The notes under the pieces were generated by a model that saw only the letters and a list, made by a program, of their open reading frames with translations, was not told the DNA's origin and searched no databases. Positions 49,941 through 59,493 of a stretch of DNA of 64,000 nucleotides are shown piece by piece. Position numbers and translations under genes: made by a program. Every line of letters begins with the position of its first letter. The stretch's first letter is position 1. Where the stretch lies: NCBI GenBank assembly GCA_041389725.1, contig JAWKRG010000003.1, positions 496,001 to 560,000 of the forward strand. Direction: 5' to 3'. Source of the DNA: Polyangiaceae bacterium. GTDB lineage: Bacteria; Myxococcota_A; Polyangia; Polyangiales; Polyangiaceae.

Positions 49941-51402
49941 GCAGCTGCCCCATCAAGGTGAAGGGATCTTCCTGACGCAAGATGGCGTCTACACGCAACT
50001 CGAGCTGCGGAAGGAAGAACCAATCCACGGTCAACCAACCGCCCAGTCGCGGTTTGCCTGTGCCGGCCACCCGAGCGACATCGATGCCGGGCACGTTGCT
50101 CTCCTCAGGCTTGTAGCCCTTGTCCAGGATCTCGCCGGTCACGCCCAGGTGCAGTCCCTGTACCGCCTCGTAGTCGAGCTGGGACATGCCCACATAGCCG
50201 AGCTCCCGCCGCGACTTGTGCAGCGCGTCGGCCTCGAAGAGCATCACCAAGGGCTCCGCCAACTTCGCTCGGAAGAAGATGCCGTGGGCACCGCGCGCCG
50301 TGGATTCCTCTTCGAGGGTGGCGATGTCGGCGTCCGAGAAGGTCATCAGGCTGCTTACGCCCGTGGCGAAAGGCTCGGTGACGAGCGTTTCGATGTACAG
50401 GCTGTAGCCGCGCTGTCGATAGCGATCGGGGTTCACCTGGTAGTTGCCCGCGATGAACATCGCTTCGCCGCGAAAGAGCGAACCATTGTAGGCAACCGCC
50501 ACGCCGTGGTGCTGGTCGCTCTCGCGGTCGGTTGCAGTGGCTTCGCGGACCCACATCACGTGTTCTGGGATACGCACACCAAAGGGCAAGTTGAGGCGAC
50601 CCGCTCGCAGCGTCACGTTCTTGCTCGCGCCGAAGTCGTAGCCGACCCAGTGAGTGCGTGAGATCACGTTGAACTCTTCGCCTTGGTTGGCGGTGATCTG
50701 AGCGGCGCGCGCGTGCGGCGACCCCGGCGGAACTCGTGCCGCTCCGATACTGCCCGCCACGCGAAAGGCGCCGAAGCGCAACTGCCCGTACAGGTCCGCC
50801 TGCATGGGGAAGTTCCTGAAGTCACCGCCCTTGAGCAAAGTGACGTGGCGATAGGAGCCGCCCAGTAGCAGTGTGTCCGACGACGGGATCAATCCCCAGA
50901 GAAAGCCAGACCCCACGCCTCCGCCATCGGCCCCAGCGGCGTCGCCTTCTTCCTTGGCCACCGCCGGCTTGGGTTCGGTTTTCTCGGCGGGCTCCGCGTC
51001 CAAGTCTTCGACGTCTTCCTCGGCCTGCTTGTCCTTGCGAACGCTGTCGTCGCCGGCCTCTTTTCCCTTCGACTTCGACTTCGATCCGGATTCGTCGTCG
51101 AAGTCGTCGAAGTCGTCGAAGGAATCCGTGCTTTGCGAGTCTCGCTCGCTCGACTGAGCGGAAACAGTGTCCTTGCCGTAGCGCATGCGCAGGATGAGGT
51201 CGCCCTGGATGCGCCCGTAGGCCGTGAGCAATTCCCCTCCAGAGGGGTCGGCGTGACACACGTTGCAGCCACCGTAACCGTGGCGAATCATCCAAGTGTA
51301 GGCGCTGGCTTCGCTCGCCCACAGCCAGGTGACCGAGAACACCAGCGCGGCCGCCAGCAGTGCTCGCATCCGCACTGCGGCGGCTGGTACGCGCAACTTC
51401 AT
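49927..51402 (-). CDS. Heme-binding outer-membrane porin-like protein
   Basis: 491 aa. Signal peptide, one heme motif GGCNVCHADPSGG at ~residue 46, an acidic Asp/Ser/Lys-rich linker (~85-150), then a ~340-residue beta-barrel with DFGASKNVTLRAGRLNLPFG and a terminal LHVYL. Fusion of a c-type heme to a porin resembles porin-cytochrome systems for trans-outer-membrane electron transfer. The companion heme protein (49458-49940) is coupled to it. Such a function is inferred. Confidence 0.75.
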   Translation of the reverse strand: MKLRVPAAAVRMRALLAAALVFSVTWLWASEASAYTWMIRHGYGGCNVCHADPSGGELLTAYGRIQGDLILRMRYGKDTVSAQSSERDSQSTDSFDDFDDFDDESGSKSKSKGKEAGDDSVRKDKQAEEDVEDLDAEPAEKTEPKPAVAKEEGDAAGADGGGVGSGFLWGLIPSSDTLLLGGSYRHVTLLKGGDFRNFPMQADLYGQLRFGAFRVAGSIGAARVPPGSPHARAAQITANQGEEFNVISRTHWVGYDFGASKNVTLRAGRLNLPFGVRIPEHVMWVREATATDRESDQHHGVAVAYNGSLFRGEAMFIAGNYQVNPDRYRQRGYSLYIETLVTEPFATGVSSLMTFSDADIATLEEESTARGAHGIFFRAKLAEPLVMLFEADALHKSRRELGYVGMSQLDYEAVQGLHLGVTGEILDKGYKPEESNVPGIDVARVAGTGKPRLGGWLTVDWFFLPQLELRVDAILRQEDPFTLMGQLHVYL

Positions 51403-51463
51403 CGCCCCGACTTTTTCACTACTGCGGGACTCAGGTCAATCGCTTGTGAAACACAGCCGCAGA

Positions 51464-52003
51464 TCACTTATCGCGCAGCTTGAATTTCACCTTGATCTTG
51501 ACTTCCGGATCGACGCACACGCCGAGGTAGCACGGCACCTCGATGTCATGGTCCCGGATATCCACCGTGGCGCGCGCCTGCACGTGGTAGTCGCTGCCCG
51601 TGCGCTTGGCCTTGTAGTTGAACTTCAGCGGCTTGGTCACGCCGGCGAGGGTGAACTGGCCCGTGGCTTCCCCACTGGCGACCTTCTTGTCGTCGGGGAG
51701 CTTGAGCTTGCCGCGATCCACGACCAGCTCGGCTTTCGGGTGCTGGCCTGCCTTGAGGTACTTCTTCAAGTGGCGGTCCCGCAGACCGATTCCGGTCTTC
51801 ATGTCGTTCACCGGCACCTTGATCACCAGTTTGCCTCCCCGCTCGTTCGCCTCGAATCCCGAAGCCTTGCCGTTGATCTTCATGCCGGCAGGTCCCTTGG
51901 CTAGGAAGCGCACGTCGTCGTCACCGGCCGCCTCGAACTTTGCGGAAGCAGGAATGGCGAGACCGAGAACCAAGGCTGTGGCAATAAGCGCGCGGCGTTT
52001 CAT
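51464..52003 (-). CDS. YceI-family periplasmic protein
   Basis: 179 aa. Signal peptide, then a YceI lipocalin-like barrel: VRFLAKGPAGMKINGKASGF, VNDMKTGIGLRDRHLKKYL, GQFTLAGVTKPLKF. The family binds polyisoprenoids or amphiphiles. ATG at 52003 with AGGAG upstream. It precedes the heme/porin genes in the same orientation, with a 61-bp gap. Confidence 0.88.
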   Translation of the reverse strand: MKRRALIATALVLGLAIPASAKFEAAGDDDVRFLAKGPAGMKINGKASGFEANERGGKLVIKVPVNDMKTGIGLRDRHLKKYLKAGQHPKAELVVDRGKLKLPDDKKVASGEATGQFTLAGVTKPLKFNYKAKRTGSDYHVQARATVDIRDHDIEVPCYLGVCVDPEVKIKVKFKLRDK

Positions 52004-52327
52004 CTAGAGAGGCTCCTTTTGGCTGAACTAGTTATGACGTGATCCAATCCCTGTACATTCACCTGACATGGCGCTGCTTGTGGGACGGTCTCCTACATCG
52101 GGGACGATGCAAGTTTCGTGCAGGGGACGAAACCCCAAGAAAGACCACAAATTCAGCTGTACGCTCTGGTGGATGCGACGCGGGATGTCCATGCGGTGCG
52201 GCGCGACGTGTCTCACGCCAGGCCAATCCTACGACCCTGCGGCGGGAAATCTACCCGTGAACGCGGGCCGAGTTGCGGCGCCAGTTGCAGCCCTTGCACG
52301 CTGCAGTTCACCGCCGTCTGCAGCGGC
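52004..52327. promoter_or_regulatory. Intergenic region upstream of yceI-like gene with an imperfect dyad
   Basis: 324 bp without a supported gene. On the minus strand TGTCAGGTGAATGTACA (about 52054-52070) is an imperfect palindrome lying ~55-70 bp upstream of the YceI start, possibly an operator. The remainder toward rsmG shows nothing. Confidence 0.35.
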
Positions 52328-53008
52328 TCACCGTCGATCGCCCTGCTCGGTGCATGGCCGCGATTCCTCCCGCGCGAAGCAGAGTAGCCGTCGACGCGCG
52401 CCGCTGAACGGCAGTCGGTACTCGAGATCACGTTCGACACGGAAGTTCGGCGCGGTCGGCACGTCGCCGCTGGCGAGGAACACCCACACGCTGCGTCGCG
52501 ACAATCTCGCGCCCTCGCTCAGCCAGTCAGCCGGTGCAAACGTTGCTCGACTCATGGCAACGTCGTAGCTGCAGTCGGGCAACGCGTCGCTGCGGCCGCG
52601 CACCACGGTCACGCGCTCCAGCTCCAGCTGACTGGCCGTCGTGCGTAGGAAGGAGACGCGTTTGGCACGAGGCTCCACGAGGGTCAGCTCCAGCTCGGGG
52701 CGGAGCAAGGCCAAGCTGAGGCCCGGCGCGCCGCCACCGCTGCCGACGTCCACGACGCTTCCCGCGTCGTGCTCCAATAGCGCGGCGAGGCACAGCGCAT
52801 CCGTGAGGTAAAGCTCGACCAGCGACGCGGTGTCACGCGCCGCAGTCAGATCGACGCGCTGGGTCCAGGTGGCAACCTTGTCCAGGAACGGTACGAAGCT
52901 GGCCAAGAGGTCGCGGCTCGGCGCCTCGAGACCGGTATCTCGCTGCCAGATTTCCGTGGCACGTTGCAGGGGGTCCAACCAGGCGGATCCGAGTGGTCGC
53001 AAGCCCAT
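52328..53008 (-). CDS. rsmG: 16S rRNA (guanine-527-N7)-methyltransferase RsmG
   Basis: 226 aa. RsmG/GidB signatures: WTQRVDLTAARD, VVDVGSGGGAPGLSLALLRP, LVEPRAKRVSFLRTT and a motif IV AMSRATFAPADWL. It methylates G527 of 16S rRNA. It lies next to the divergent AmgK-like gene. The usual gid/par neighbours are absent. Confidence 0.88.
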   Translation of the reverse strand: MGLRPLGSAWLDPLQRATEIWQRDTGLEAPSRDLLASFVPFLDKVATWTQRVDLTAARDTASLVELYLTDALCLAALLEHDAGSVVDVGSGGGAPGLSLALLRPELELTLVEPRAKRVSFLRTTASQLELERVTVVRGRSDALPDCSYDVAMSRATFAPADWLSEGARLSRRSVWVFLASGDVPTAPNFRVERDLEYRLPFSGARRRLLCFAREESRPCTEQGDRR

Positions 53009-53063
53009 CGACCAAAACGTCTACCCCAGGCTGGCGGCACGCGGTAGAAGCAGCGCCACGAAG

Positions 53064-54110
53064 ATGTCTGCAGTCATCGACAAGCTGCACCCCCTGATCG
53101 AGGAGATGACTGGGGGCGACGCTGCCACCACAGTGGAAGAAATGCCCGGTGGGGCCTCCACGCGACAGTTCTTTCGCGTGACCTTGGCCTCGGGGCTGCG
53201 GGCGGTCGCGATCTTCGTACCCGACGCTACCCGCTCCGACGAGATCGACAAGCACGGGCACCGCAGCGAAGAGTGGCCCTTCCTGGAGGTGCAGCGCCTG
53301 CTTCAAGAGCGCGGCGTCCGCGTGCCACTCGTGCTGGGACGCGCCTGCGACGATGGGTTCATCTTGGTGGAAGACCTCGGGGACGACACCCTCGCCAACT
53401 ACCTGCAGCGCCACCCCGAACGGAGAACCGAGTTGTACCAGAGCGCCGTGCGCGATCTGGCATTGGCACAGCGCGCCCTTTCCCCGCTCCCGGGCGGCAG
53501 CGTCGTGTCCACTCGCGCCTTCGACGAGGACCTGCTGCGGTGGGAGGTCGATCATTTCCGCGAGTGGGCGCTCGAGGCGCGCGGGACGCACCTGGACGCG
53601 GCGCAAACGCACGCATTCGCCGAGGGCCGCGACTACCTTGCGTACACCATCGCGCATTGGCCGCGCCACTTCGTGCACCGCGACTACCAGAGCCGGAACC
53701 TCATGGTGCGCACGGACGACGGTGTGCCCGAACTCGTCTGGATAGACTTCCAGGATGCGTTGCTGGGCCCACGCGTATACGACCTGGTCGCCTTGCTCAG
53801 CGACAGCTATCAGGTGTTCGACCGCGCTTTCGTCGAGGCGCGCTTGGACGAGTACGTCGACCACGCGGGCCTACCGCAAACCGAGCGCAGCGCGGTGGGT
53901 CGCGAATTCGACTTGGTCACGGTGCAGCGCAAACTCAAGGACGCTGGGCGTTTCGTCTTCATCGAAAAACAGCGGGGGAATCCCCACTTTCTTCCCTTCG
54001 TGGCACCCACGATCGAGAAGGTGCGCGACGCCTTGAGCCGGCTGGGCGACATCCCCGCCATGGCTGCGCTCTCCGCGGTGTTGGACGCCACCTGTCCTCG
54101 AGAGAACTGA
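53064..54110 (+). CDS. AmgK-like anomeric sugar kinase (aminoglycoside phosphotransferase fold)
   Basis: 348 aa from the ATG at 53064; the upstream in-frame extension is antisense to rsmG. APH fold motifs: STRQFFRV, DLGDDTLANYL, catalytic FVHRDYQSRNLM and VWIDFQDALLGPRVYDLVALL. The HRDYQSRNLM/IDFQDA..GPR combination matches N-acetylmuramate/N-acetylglucosamine kinases of cell-wall recycling. The partner MurU nucleotidyltransferase is not in the window. Confidence 0.82.
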   Translation: MSAVIDKLHPLIEEMTGGDAATTVEEMPGGASTRQFFRVTLASGLRAVAIFVPDATRSDEIDKHGHRSEEWPFLEVQRLLQERGVRVPLVLGRACDDGFILVEDLGDDTLANYLQRHPERRTELYQSAVRDLALAQRALSPLPGGSVVSTRAFDEDLLRWEVDHFREWALEARGTHLDAAQTHAFAEGRDYLAYTIAHWPRHFVHRDYQSRNLMVRTDDGVPELVWIDFQDALLGPRVYDLVALLSDSYQVFDRAFVEARLDEYVDHAGLPQTERSAVGREFDLVTVQRKLKDAGRFVFIEKQRGNPHFLPFVAPTIEKVRDALSRLGDIPAMAALSAVLDATCPREN

Positions 54111-54129
54111 ATCGCCCTCGAGACCCGCC

Positions 54130-55296
54130 CTAGCGTGGTGGCCGCGGCGTGGTCGGGTGCATTCCGACCCACTCGCCCACAGCATCACTGTCGCAGAACA
54201 GAAGCCAAGTGCGGTCGGCGGTAGGCACCGCGGTGCACGCCTGGCGTAGGAGTGGCAGAGCACGCTCGACGTTCTCGAGGGCGAGGTCCACATACACGTA
54301 GCGAATGCCAAGACCGTTGCCGATGACGGCTCCGACCCCGGGGCCGAGCAACCCCGTCAGCGCGTCCTCCAACAATTGCCGACGCTCGAGGCGCGCCACG
54401 GAATCACCGCTGGACTCCACTTTGAGATAGGCGAAGACCTCGCCAACGCGTGAGAAGCGTAGAGACGAGAACGGCGCCTTCTCCAGGAAGCACTTGAGCA
54501 TCTCGGGTGCCACGGTGGTCGCCACGGCAATGTCATCTTGCGCGCCATATTCGCTGGCGAGTTCGGGCTCGGCTTCGAACATCGTCCAACCAGCCCCGTC
54601 GCGCAGCCTGGACCACGGCTGCTCTGGAAGGCCCGCGACCAGCCCCTCGATGGCGGCGCTGACGGCAGCAGGCAGTTCGTTCAGCGGCAGCGTGGCCGAC
54701 GAGCTACTAGGTCCCTGCAGCACTCGCAAGGGGCCCCCGCGCCCCCCGGGAGCGGAATGCACGGCGCGCACCCAGTGGTCGAGCACACGTTCTCCGAGTG
54801 CCAGCTCTACCAGCAGCTCGGCCACATCCAAGTCGCGCTCATCGTCGGCCGCACCGAAGCACGGTGCCTCCACCACGATGTCGAGCAGGTGTCCTCGCCC
54901 AAAGCCGACGCGCACGCGGGCGTCCGCGAGATCCAAACCGGTGAGCCGATGCACCTGGGTCAGCGCACTCGATACGGGCATCGCGGGGCGATGCGCGGTG
55001 AGTTCGACGCCCTGACCCGCCCAGGCCTCGACCAAGGCTCGAGCCACGGTAGCCAGTTCCTGATGGCCTCCGCAGGAGATGACGGGGCGCCACTCCTTCA
55101 TGGCTCCTTGCAGCATGGTGAGCTCCAGGCGTGCATCGACTTCTCGGCACGCATGGAGCAACTCCTTCGGCAGCTCACCTCGCGCGAGGGCCGCGGCGTG
55201 CACACCCGCTTGTCGTGCGCAGTGCGCGACGGCAAGCGTCAGTTGCTGGCGAGCGCGATCGTCGTCATCGCCGGGCTCCGCGTAGCGTATGCGCAC
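54130..55296 (-). CDS. Uncharacterised 388-aa protein
   Basis: Not recognised. GTG start. No signal peptide or membrane segment. Alternating helical and beta stretches, an acidic Asp-rich N-terminus and a Gly-rich GLLGPGVGAVIGNGLGIRY near the end. It is 32 bp downstream of the PilZ gene on the same strand, so a linked regulatory role is possible. Confidence 0.65.
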   Translation of the reverse strand: MRIRYAEPGDDDDRARQQLTLAVAHCARQAGVHAAALARGELPKELLHACREVDARLELTMLQGAMKEWRPVISCGGHQELATVARALVEAWAGQGVELTAHRPAMPVSSALTQVHRLTGLDLADARVRVGFGRGHLLDIVVEAPCFGAADDERDLDVAELLVELALGERVLDHWVRAVHSAPGGRGGPLRVLQGPSSSSATLPLNELPAAVSAAIEGLVAGLPEQPWSRLRDGAGWTMFEAEPELASEYGAQDDIAVATTVAPEMLKCFLEKAPFSSLRFSRVGEVFAYLKVESSGDSVARLERRQLLEDALTGLLGPGVGAVIGNGLGIRYVYVDLALENVERALPLLRQACTAVPTADRTWLLFCDSDAVGEWVGMHPTTPRPPR

Positions 55297-55327
55297 GCAA
55301 AAGTCCTACGGTGAGCCGCCCCGTGAT

Positions 55328-55669
55328 TCAAGACTCGCCGGTCTTTTCCAATAATGCCGCGAGCATCCCCGGTTCCAAGCGCAGGAACCGCAAACCAATG
55401 CGGTTCCCTTCGCAGCGCACGACCTCCGCCTGCGTCGTGAGGCACGAGTGTGCGCTCAGGTGAAGCTCCACGGTAACCTGCTGTCCCAAGGCCGCGGGTC
55501 GCTCGCTGTCGAGCAGGACGCCGCCAACGGACAGATCGACGCATTCGCCCTCCGAAGCGACACCCCCATCGCTCATGCATGCGCTTGCCTCGACGGACAC
55601 CCGACGATGATTCCTTCGCTCGGAAGCCCACCGCATCGAGTCCGCACCGGTGATGGTCCAGTCAGTCAT
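55328..55669 (-). CDS. PilZ-domain cyclic-di-GMP-binding protein
   Basis: 113 aa, a single PilZ domain. ERRNHRRVSV gives the RxxxR motif and ECVDLSVGGVLL gives the D/NxSxxG motif needed to bind c-di-GMP. Likely an adaptor in motility or exopolysaccharide control. It leads into the gene at 54130. Confidence 0.87.
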   Translation of the reverse strand: MTDWTITGADSMRWASERRNHRRVSVEASACMSDGGVASEGECVDLSVGGVLLDSERPAALGQQVTVELHLSAHSCLTTQAEVVRCEGNRIGLRFLRLEPGMLAALLEKTGES

Positions 55670-55778
55670 CTCCGCTCCACGCGAGGCCCCGGCCCCGCTC
55701 CTTCCCCAGATACGAGCGCGCCCCCGCCGATCTTCCCTACACGAGCCTACAGCCCGTGCGGTCGAGTCCCACCACCGT

Positions 55779-56687
55779 CTAGTAGTCGGTCCTCGGCAGG
55801 ACCGGCGACCAGTAGACCTTCGCCAGCGTCTTGGGGATCCGCTGGTACTTCATGTACGTCTTCACGACGTTCTGCCACATGTGCCAAGTGTGCTGGTTGT
55901 CGCCGATGGCCTTGAGCACTTCGTGAAGCACGTACGCTTCAGAGGCCACCGGACCACGCGGCGCAATGAGAATCGGCGAGCCAGACTGCGCCAACCACGC
56001 GCCAAAGGTCTCGCGCGAGTGCGCCGCGATGGAAAACGATGGGATCGCGCTGCCGCTGTTGGAAGCTTTCGGCAACTCCGACTCCAGTGGAACCTTGCCG
56101 TTCTTGAGCAGTGGGTTGCGCCCCATGAATCCCACCACGGATACCTCTTCAGTACGCCCACTGAAGGTGACCGACCCTCCGGACTGGGCCTTCTCGCGGA
56201 AGCGATCGAAGGCTTCTTTGCCCGAGTCGCCGTGAAACGCATGCAGCACGACGAGCTGCTCCACGGAACCCGTCGTGCCCCAGCGGGGTCCACTTACTTG
56301 TCGTGACAAGACGAGTCGTTCGAGCTCCGAACCACTCCCCCCCTTTTGCTCGATCTTCTTCCAGCCCAGCCAACCGCGTTCGAAGTAGCGCCGCGCGCCC
56401 CACACCGCGCCCCAATAGAGGTTGTCATCCAGGTTGGTAGGATCACCAGCGCCCTTGTTCTTGCCGCAGCGCCCCCCTTTCGAGTCCGAGCACAGGGGCA
56501 CGAAGATCTCGACGACCAACGGCTTGCCAGATTGGACTGCGCTCTCCACCGCAGGTGCCTTCCGGCCCCAACCGTTCGTGCGCCCTTGATCGATGGGTTT
56601 CGGCTGTGCTGCCGCCGACGCGGAAAATCCGCAAATGACGGCTCCGGCGCAGAACGCGTGCCGCACGATGATGCTCCAATGCCTCAC
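55779..56687 (-). CDS. Exported protein of unknown function
   Basis: 302 aa from a GTG start behind AGGAGGG. Signal peptide (AGAVICGFSASAAAQP), a two-Cys loop (LCSDSKGGRCGKN), and a mixed alpha/beta domain (LVVLHAFHGDSGKEAFDRF...) with a helical C-terminus. No known motif. Monocistronic; a spacer of ~240 bp separates it from hsp20. Confidence 0.7.
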   Translation of the reverse strand: MRHWSIIVRHAFCAGAVICGFSASAAAQPKPIDQGRTNGWGRKAPAVESAVQSGKPLVVEIFVPLCSDSKGGRCGKNKGAGDPTNLDDNLYWGAVWGARRYFERGWLGWKKIEQKGGSGSELERLVLSRQVSGPRWGTTGSVEQLVVLHAFHGDSGKEAFDRFREKAQSGGSVTFSGRTEEVSVVGFMGRNPLLKNGKVPLESELPKASNSGSAIPSFSIAAHSRETFGAWLAQSGSPILIAPRGPVASEAYVLHEVLKAIGDNQHTWHMWQNVVKTYMKYQRIPKTLAKVYWSPVLPRTDY

Positions 56688-56760
56688 TCAGCCCTCCTGT
56701 ACCGTGTGAGCTTCTTACGCCCGCGTTCGGTAACTCTTCCCAATGGGCCGTGATTGTAGC

Positions 56761-56811
56761 GGAAAACGACTCACCCCGGGCTCCAACGGTGGGCCTGTGG
56801 AGCCCGGGGTG
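56761..56811 (-). terminator. Rho-independent terminator of the hsp20 gene
   Basis: A 13-bp stem (CACCCCGGGCTCC with GGAGCCCGGGGTG, 56772-56784 and 56799-56811). On the minus strand it is followed by GAGTCGTTTTCC. Confidence 0.75.
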
Positions 56812-56930
56812 TCTTTGACGTCGCGGCGCCGGTTTGTCGCACTTCTGGAGGCTCGCGCGCCATCCAGGCGCCTTTGCACAGCCTTCTACGCAGGGGCAGA
56901 GGGATTCTCCCCCAAGCCGGCGGGAGGCGG

Positions 56931-57353
56931 TCAGTCCGTGGCGCGGACCTGGATCTTGCGCGCCTTCGTGACCTCCGCCTTGGGCAGGGCCACGAACAAC
57001 AGTCCGTCCTGCATCTTGGCGTCGATCTTCGAGCCGTCCACGGTGTCCGGCAGGAAGAATCGGCGGCTGAAGGAGCCGTAGCGTCGCTCGACACGATGCC
57101 AGCCCTCCTTCTCGCTCTTCTTCTCGAACTTGCGCTCACCGGAAATGGTCAGCACGTTGCCATCTACCTCCACACTGACGTCCTGCACCTTCATGCCAGG
57201 CAGCTCTGCGGTGATGTGATAGGCGCCGTCGTCTTCTTTGATGTCCACGGCGGGCAGGAACTGCGGGTTGTCTTTGGTGCTGTTGGTGGCGAAGCCACGA
57301 AACACATCATCGAATCGCATCAGGTCATCAAAACCGTTCCACAGGCTCAACAT
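56931..57353 (-). CDS. Hsp20 family small heat-shock protein
   Basis: 140 aa from the ATG at 57353 (GGAGG upstream). N-terminal LWNGFDDLMRFDDVFRGF, then an alpha-crystallin domain with LPAVDIKEDDGAYHITAELPG, GERKFEKKSEKEGWHRVERRYGSFSRRFFLP and LPKAEVTKARKIQV. The C-terminal I/V-x-I/V motif (IQV) is present. ATP-independent holdase. Confidence 0.93.
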   Translation of the reverse strand: MLSLWNGFDDLMRFDDVFRGFATNSTKDNPQFLPAVDIKEDDGAYHITAELPGMKVQDVSVEVDGNVLTISGERKFEKKSEKEGWHRVERRYGSFSRRFFLPDTVDGSKIDAKMQDGLLFVALPKAEVTKARKIQVRATD

Positions 57354-57633
57354 GGTAACCTCCTCATGCGCCAGCGTGGTGTCACGCTGAACGCCGGTCG
57401 TTGTCTGAGGTGCGCCGCCGACGAGACTGGCCCTGCCGACGATCGAACCTGGAGGCAACGTAAGCAGGGAAGAGACGCAGTCAACCCCAGCGGCACGGCG
57501 GATGCAGCCTGACCGTGCCCGTCCGGCTCGCCCTCCGGCTCGGCGTCGGCTCGCCGGTGGGAAGCCGCGCTCAGCTGAGCGAGCATGGGGTCCCGCGCGC
57601 GCGCAGGGTCCCTTGCGAATCGCGAGACGGCGG

Positions 57634-58725
57634 CTAGAGCGTCTTCTTCAGCGCGCGGAGGTAGGCGTCGTAGCCTGCCGGAGTCGGGTGGAACGAGGAG
57701 AACGCCGCGCCGGCGGGACCCAGTTGCTCGAACTCCACAACGGACGAGCCCTGCAGTCTCCGGTCCAGAACGTTCCCGTTCACTCTGTCGTTGATGAAGC
57801 GATTCCCACTGGGCGAACAGGCTCCGTGCCCGTCGAACTCGTCAGCCACAAGCACCTGCCGAATGTCCACGCTCCCGCCAACGTCCGACACTGCCTTGCC
57901 GATGTGCTGGTTCAACCGGTCGACCTGGGCGTCGATCCACTGTGCCTCCTTGTGGTTGATACCCGTCACATAAACGGGGCACGCGGTCTGCTTTCGCGGC
58001 TGCATCAGCCTCGGGTAGGAAAGCACCCGAATCGTAGCCTTCGGGTACTTCTTGGCGATCGAACGATAGGTTTCGGAAAGACTCGATTGCACGGCCGAGA
58101 AGTTCGAGATCTGGTGATACTTGTTCTCGTGACAGTCCTTTTCCAGGATGCAACTCGCGAGCGTATCAGGCCAGTCGGCCTTCTTGCGCCAGGGCGGCGC
58201 GCTCGTTCCTGGTTGACTGGGCGTACGCAGGTCGTTGCCCCCAACGCTGAGCACGATGAGTGTGTTTGCACCGTCGAGCGGCAACGTCGCACCCGCCAAC
58301 TGATTCAGAACGTGCCTTTGCCCCTCCTCGTCCTCTGCTAGGGCACCACGACAGGCCAGAAACACGTTCGTCGCGCCGATCGACTTCGCGTACATCGAGC
58401 CTGGGGTCCAATCGGTCTCTCGGTAGCATGTCCTCGCACCGAGCCGCTTCTTCGACCACCAGTGATTCGCCGGGCCATGGTCGTCGTAGGCCCCGGGCGA
58501 ACGGTGAATCCCGGTGCCAGAAGCGAAGGAGTCGCCCAATGTCACGACGTGTGTGAACTTGAGGCTCGACGTCTTCCCCTTGCCGCCGCTCTGGTGCGTG
58601 GTTCCGCCCTTCTTGCCCGACTTCGGCCTGCGAGCAGTGGCTGAACTCACGACGGCCATGATGGCGCCGAGTACGGCAATCCGAAGAATGCGAGACCGAG
58701 CTAGGACGCTTGAAGAAACGAGCAT
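57634..58725 (-). CDS. Exported SGNH-family hydrolase
   Basis: 363 aa from the ATG at 58725 (CAGGAG upstream). Signal peptide, Gly/Lys/Ser-rich linker, then GDSFASG (block I Ser), a Gly in block II, GGNDL (block III Asn) and SSFHPTPAGY (block V His). This is the secreted GDSL lipase/esterase pattern, as in Streptomyces and SEST-type secreted esterases. Nine Cys residues suggest disulfides. It is 89 bp upstream-adjacent to the next Cys-rich gene. Confidence 0.85.
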   Translation of the reverse strand: MLVSSSVLARSRILRIAVLGAIMAVVSSATARRPKSGKKGGTTHQSGGKGKTSSLKFTHVVTLGDSFASGTGIHRSPGAYDDHGPANHWWSKKRLGARTCYRETDWTPGSMYAKSIGATNVFLACRGALAEDEEGQRHVLNQLAGATLPLDGANTLIVLSVGGNDLRTPSQPGTSAPPWRKKADWPDTLASCILEKDCHENKYHQISNFSAVQSSLSETYRSIAKKYPKATIRVLSYPRLMQPRKQTACPVYVTGINHKEAQWIDAQVDRLNQHIGKAVSDVGGSVDIRQVLVADEFDGHGACSPSGNRFINDRVNGNVLDRRLQGSSVVEFEQLGPAGAAFSSFHPTPAGYDAYLRALKKTL

Positions 58726-58814
58726 GGACAACTCCTGATGCAAATCCGGTGGTGACTCCCACGCGCTGCGACTCGCGCGAGGCGTCGGTGGAACGGCCCC
58801 CCCTTCGCAAGCGC

Positions 58815-59327
58815 CTAGCCTCCGTAGAGCTCCTTGCAGACCGATACCGCCGCTTCGCCCTTCTTGCGCGCATCCTTGTTCTTGACGGCCTTCACGACAG
58901 CTTTGCCCAGCCCCGTCCAGAACGCTCCGCGAGCGCCTTTGCACTCCGGAGTCTTGAACTCCGCACGGCAACCGTCTTTGCACTCCGCCTTCTCTTGCCG
59001 TGCCTCTTTCTTGCACTCGCGCTTGGCTTTGCCCTTCAGGCCCGAGCAGTCTTGCTTCGCCGTCTTCTTCTCAGCACGACACTTCTTCTTGCACGTGCGA
59101 AGATCTGCGCAGGCGTTGCGCATCGCTTGATAGTTGCCCTGCAATTGCTTTGCGTCGTCCTTCTGCTCGCCAATGGCATTGTTGAAGGCCTTCACGGCAG
59201 AGAAGCATGCGTTGTCCTGTTGATCAGGGTCGGGGTCTTCCTGCGCGAACACGGGAACGACGAGCAATACGCCTCCAACGGCAAGGGAGGCAGCGAGCAG
59301 GGATCGGATGCGCCTGACATGATGCAT
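58815..59327 (-). CDS. Small exported Cys/Lys-rich protein
   Basis: 170 aa from the ATG at 59327. Signal peptide (LAASLAVGGVLLVVPVFAQ), then a helical domain with about eleven Cys and many Lys residues in CxxxC spacing (CADLRTCKKKCRAEKK, CKKEARQEKAECKDGC). Probably helical hairpins linked by disulfides. It is divergent from the TetR gene; two operator-like palindromes lie between them, so it is the likely TetR target together with the SGNH hydrolase. Confidence 0.75.
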   Translation of the reverse strand: MHHVRRIRSLLAASLAVGGVLLVVPVFAQEDPDPDQQDNACFSAVKAFNNAIGEQKDDAKQLQGNYQAMRNACADLRTCKKKCRAEKKTAKQDCSGLKGKAKRECKKEARQEKAECKDGCRAEFKTPECKGARGAFWTGLGKAVVKAVKNKDARKKGEAAVSVCKELYGG

Positions 59328-59412
59328 GGTGAGTCCTTTCGTTTGGCTGACCATCGACTTGCTCGCCAATGGCCACGTTCGCCTTGTTGTACGTGGGCGC
59401 ATCCGGATCATT

Positions 59413-59429
59413 CTCGTACGCTGTGCGAG
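59413..59429. promoter_or_regulatory. Imperfect operator-like palindrome O2
   Basis: CTCGTACGCTGTGCGAG is a dyad sharing half-site CTCGTACG with O1, 86 bp upstream of the divergent exported-protein start. Confidence 0.5.
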
Positions 59430-59474
59430 GAGGCGCTCGCAGGCTCACGAATCAGGTGAACGGCTCGTGCATTC

Positions 59475-59493
59475 CCTCGTACGTCGTACGAGG
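59475..59493. promoter_or_regulatory. Perfect 19-bp operator-like palindrome O1
   Basis: CCTCGTACGTCGTACGAGG is a perfect dyad (9-bp arms about a central base) in the TetR/exported-protein intergenic region. The size and symmetry fit a TetR-type binding site. Confidence 0.65.
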
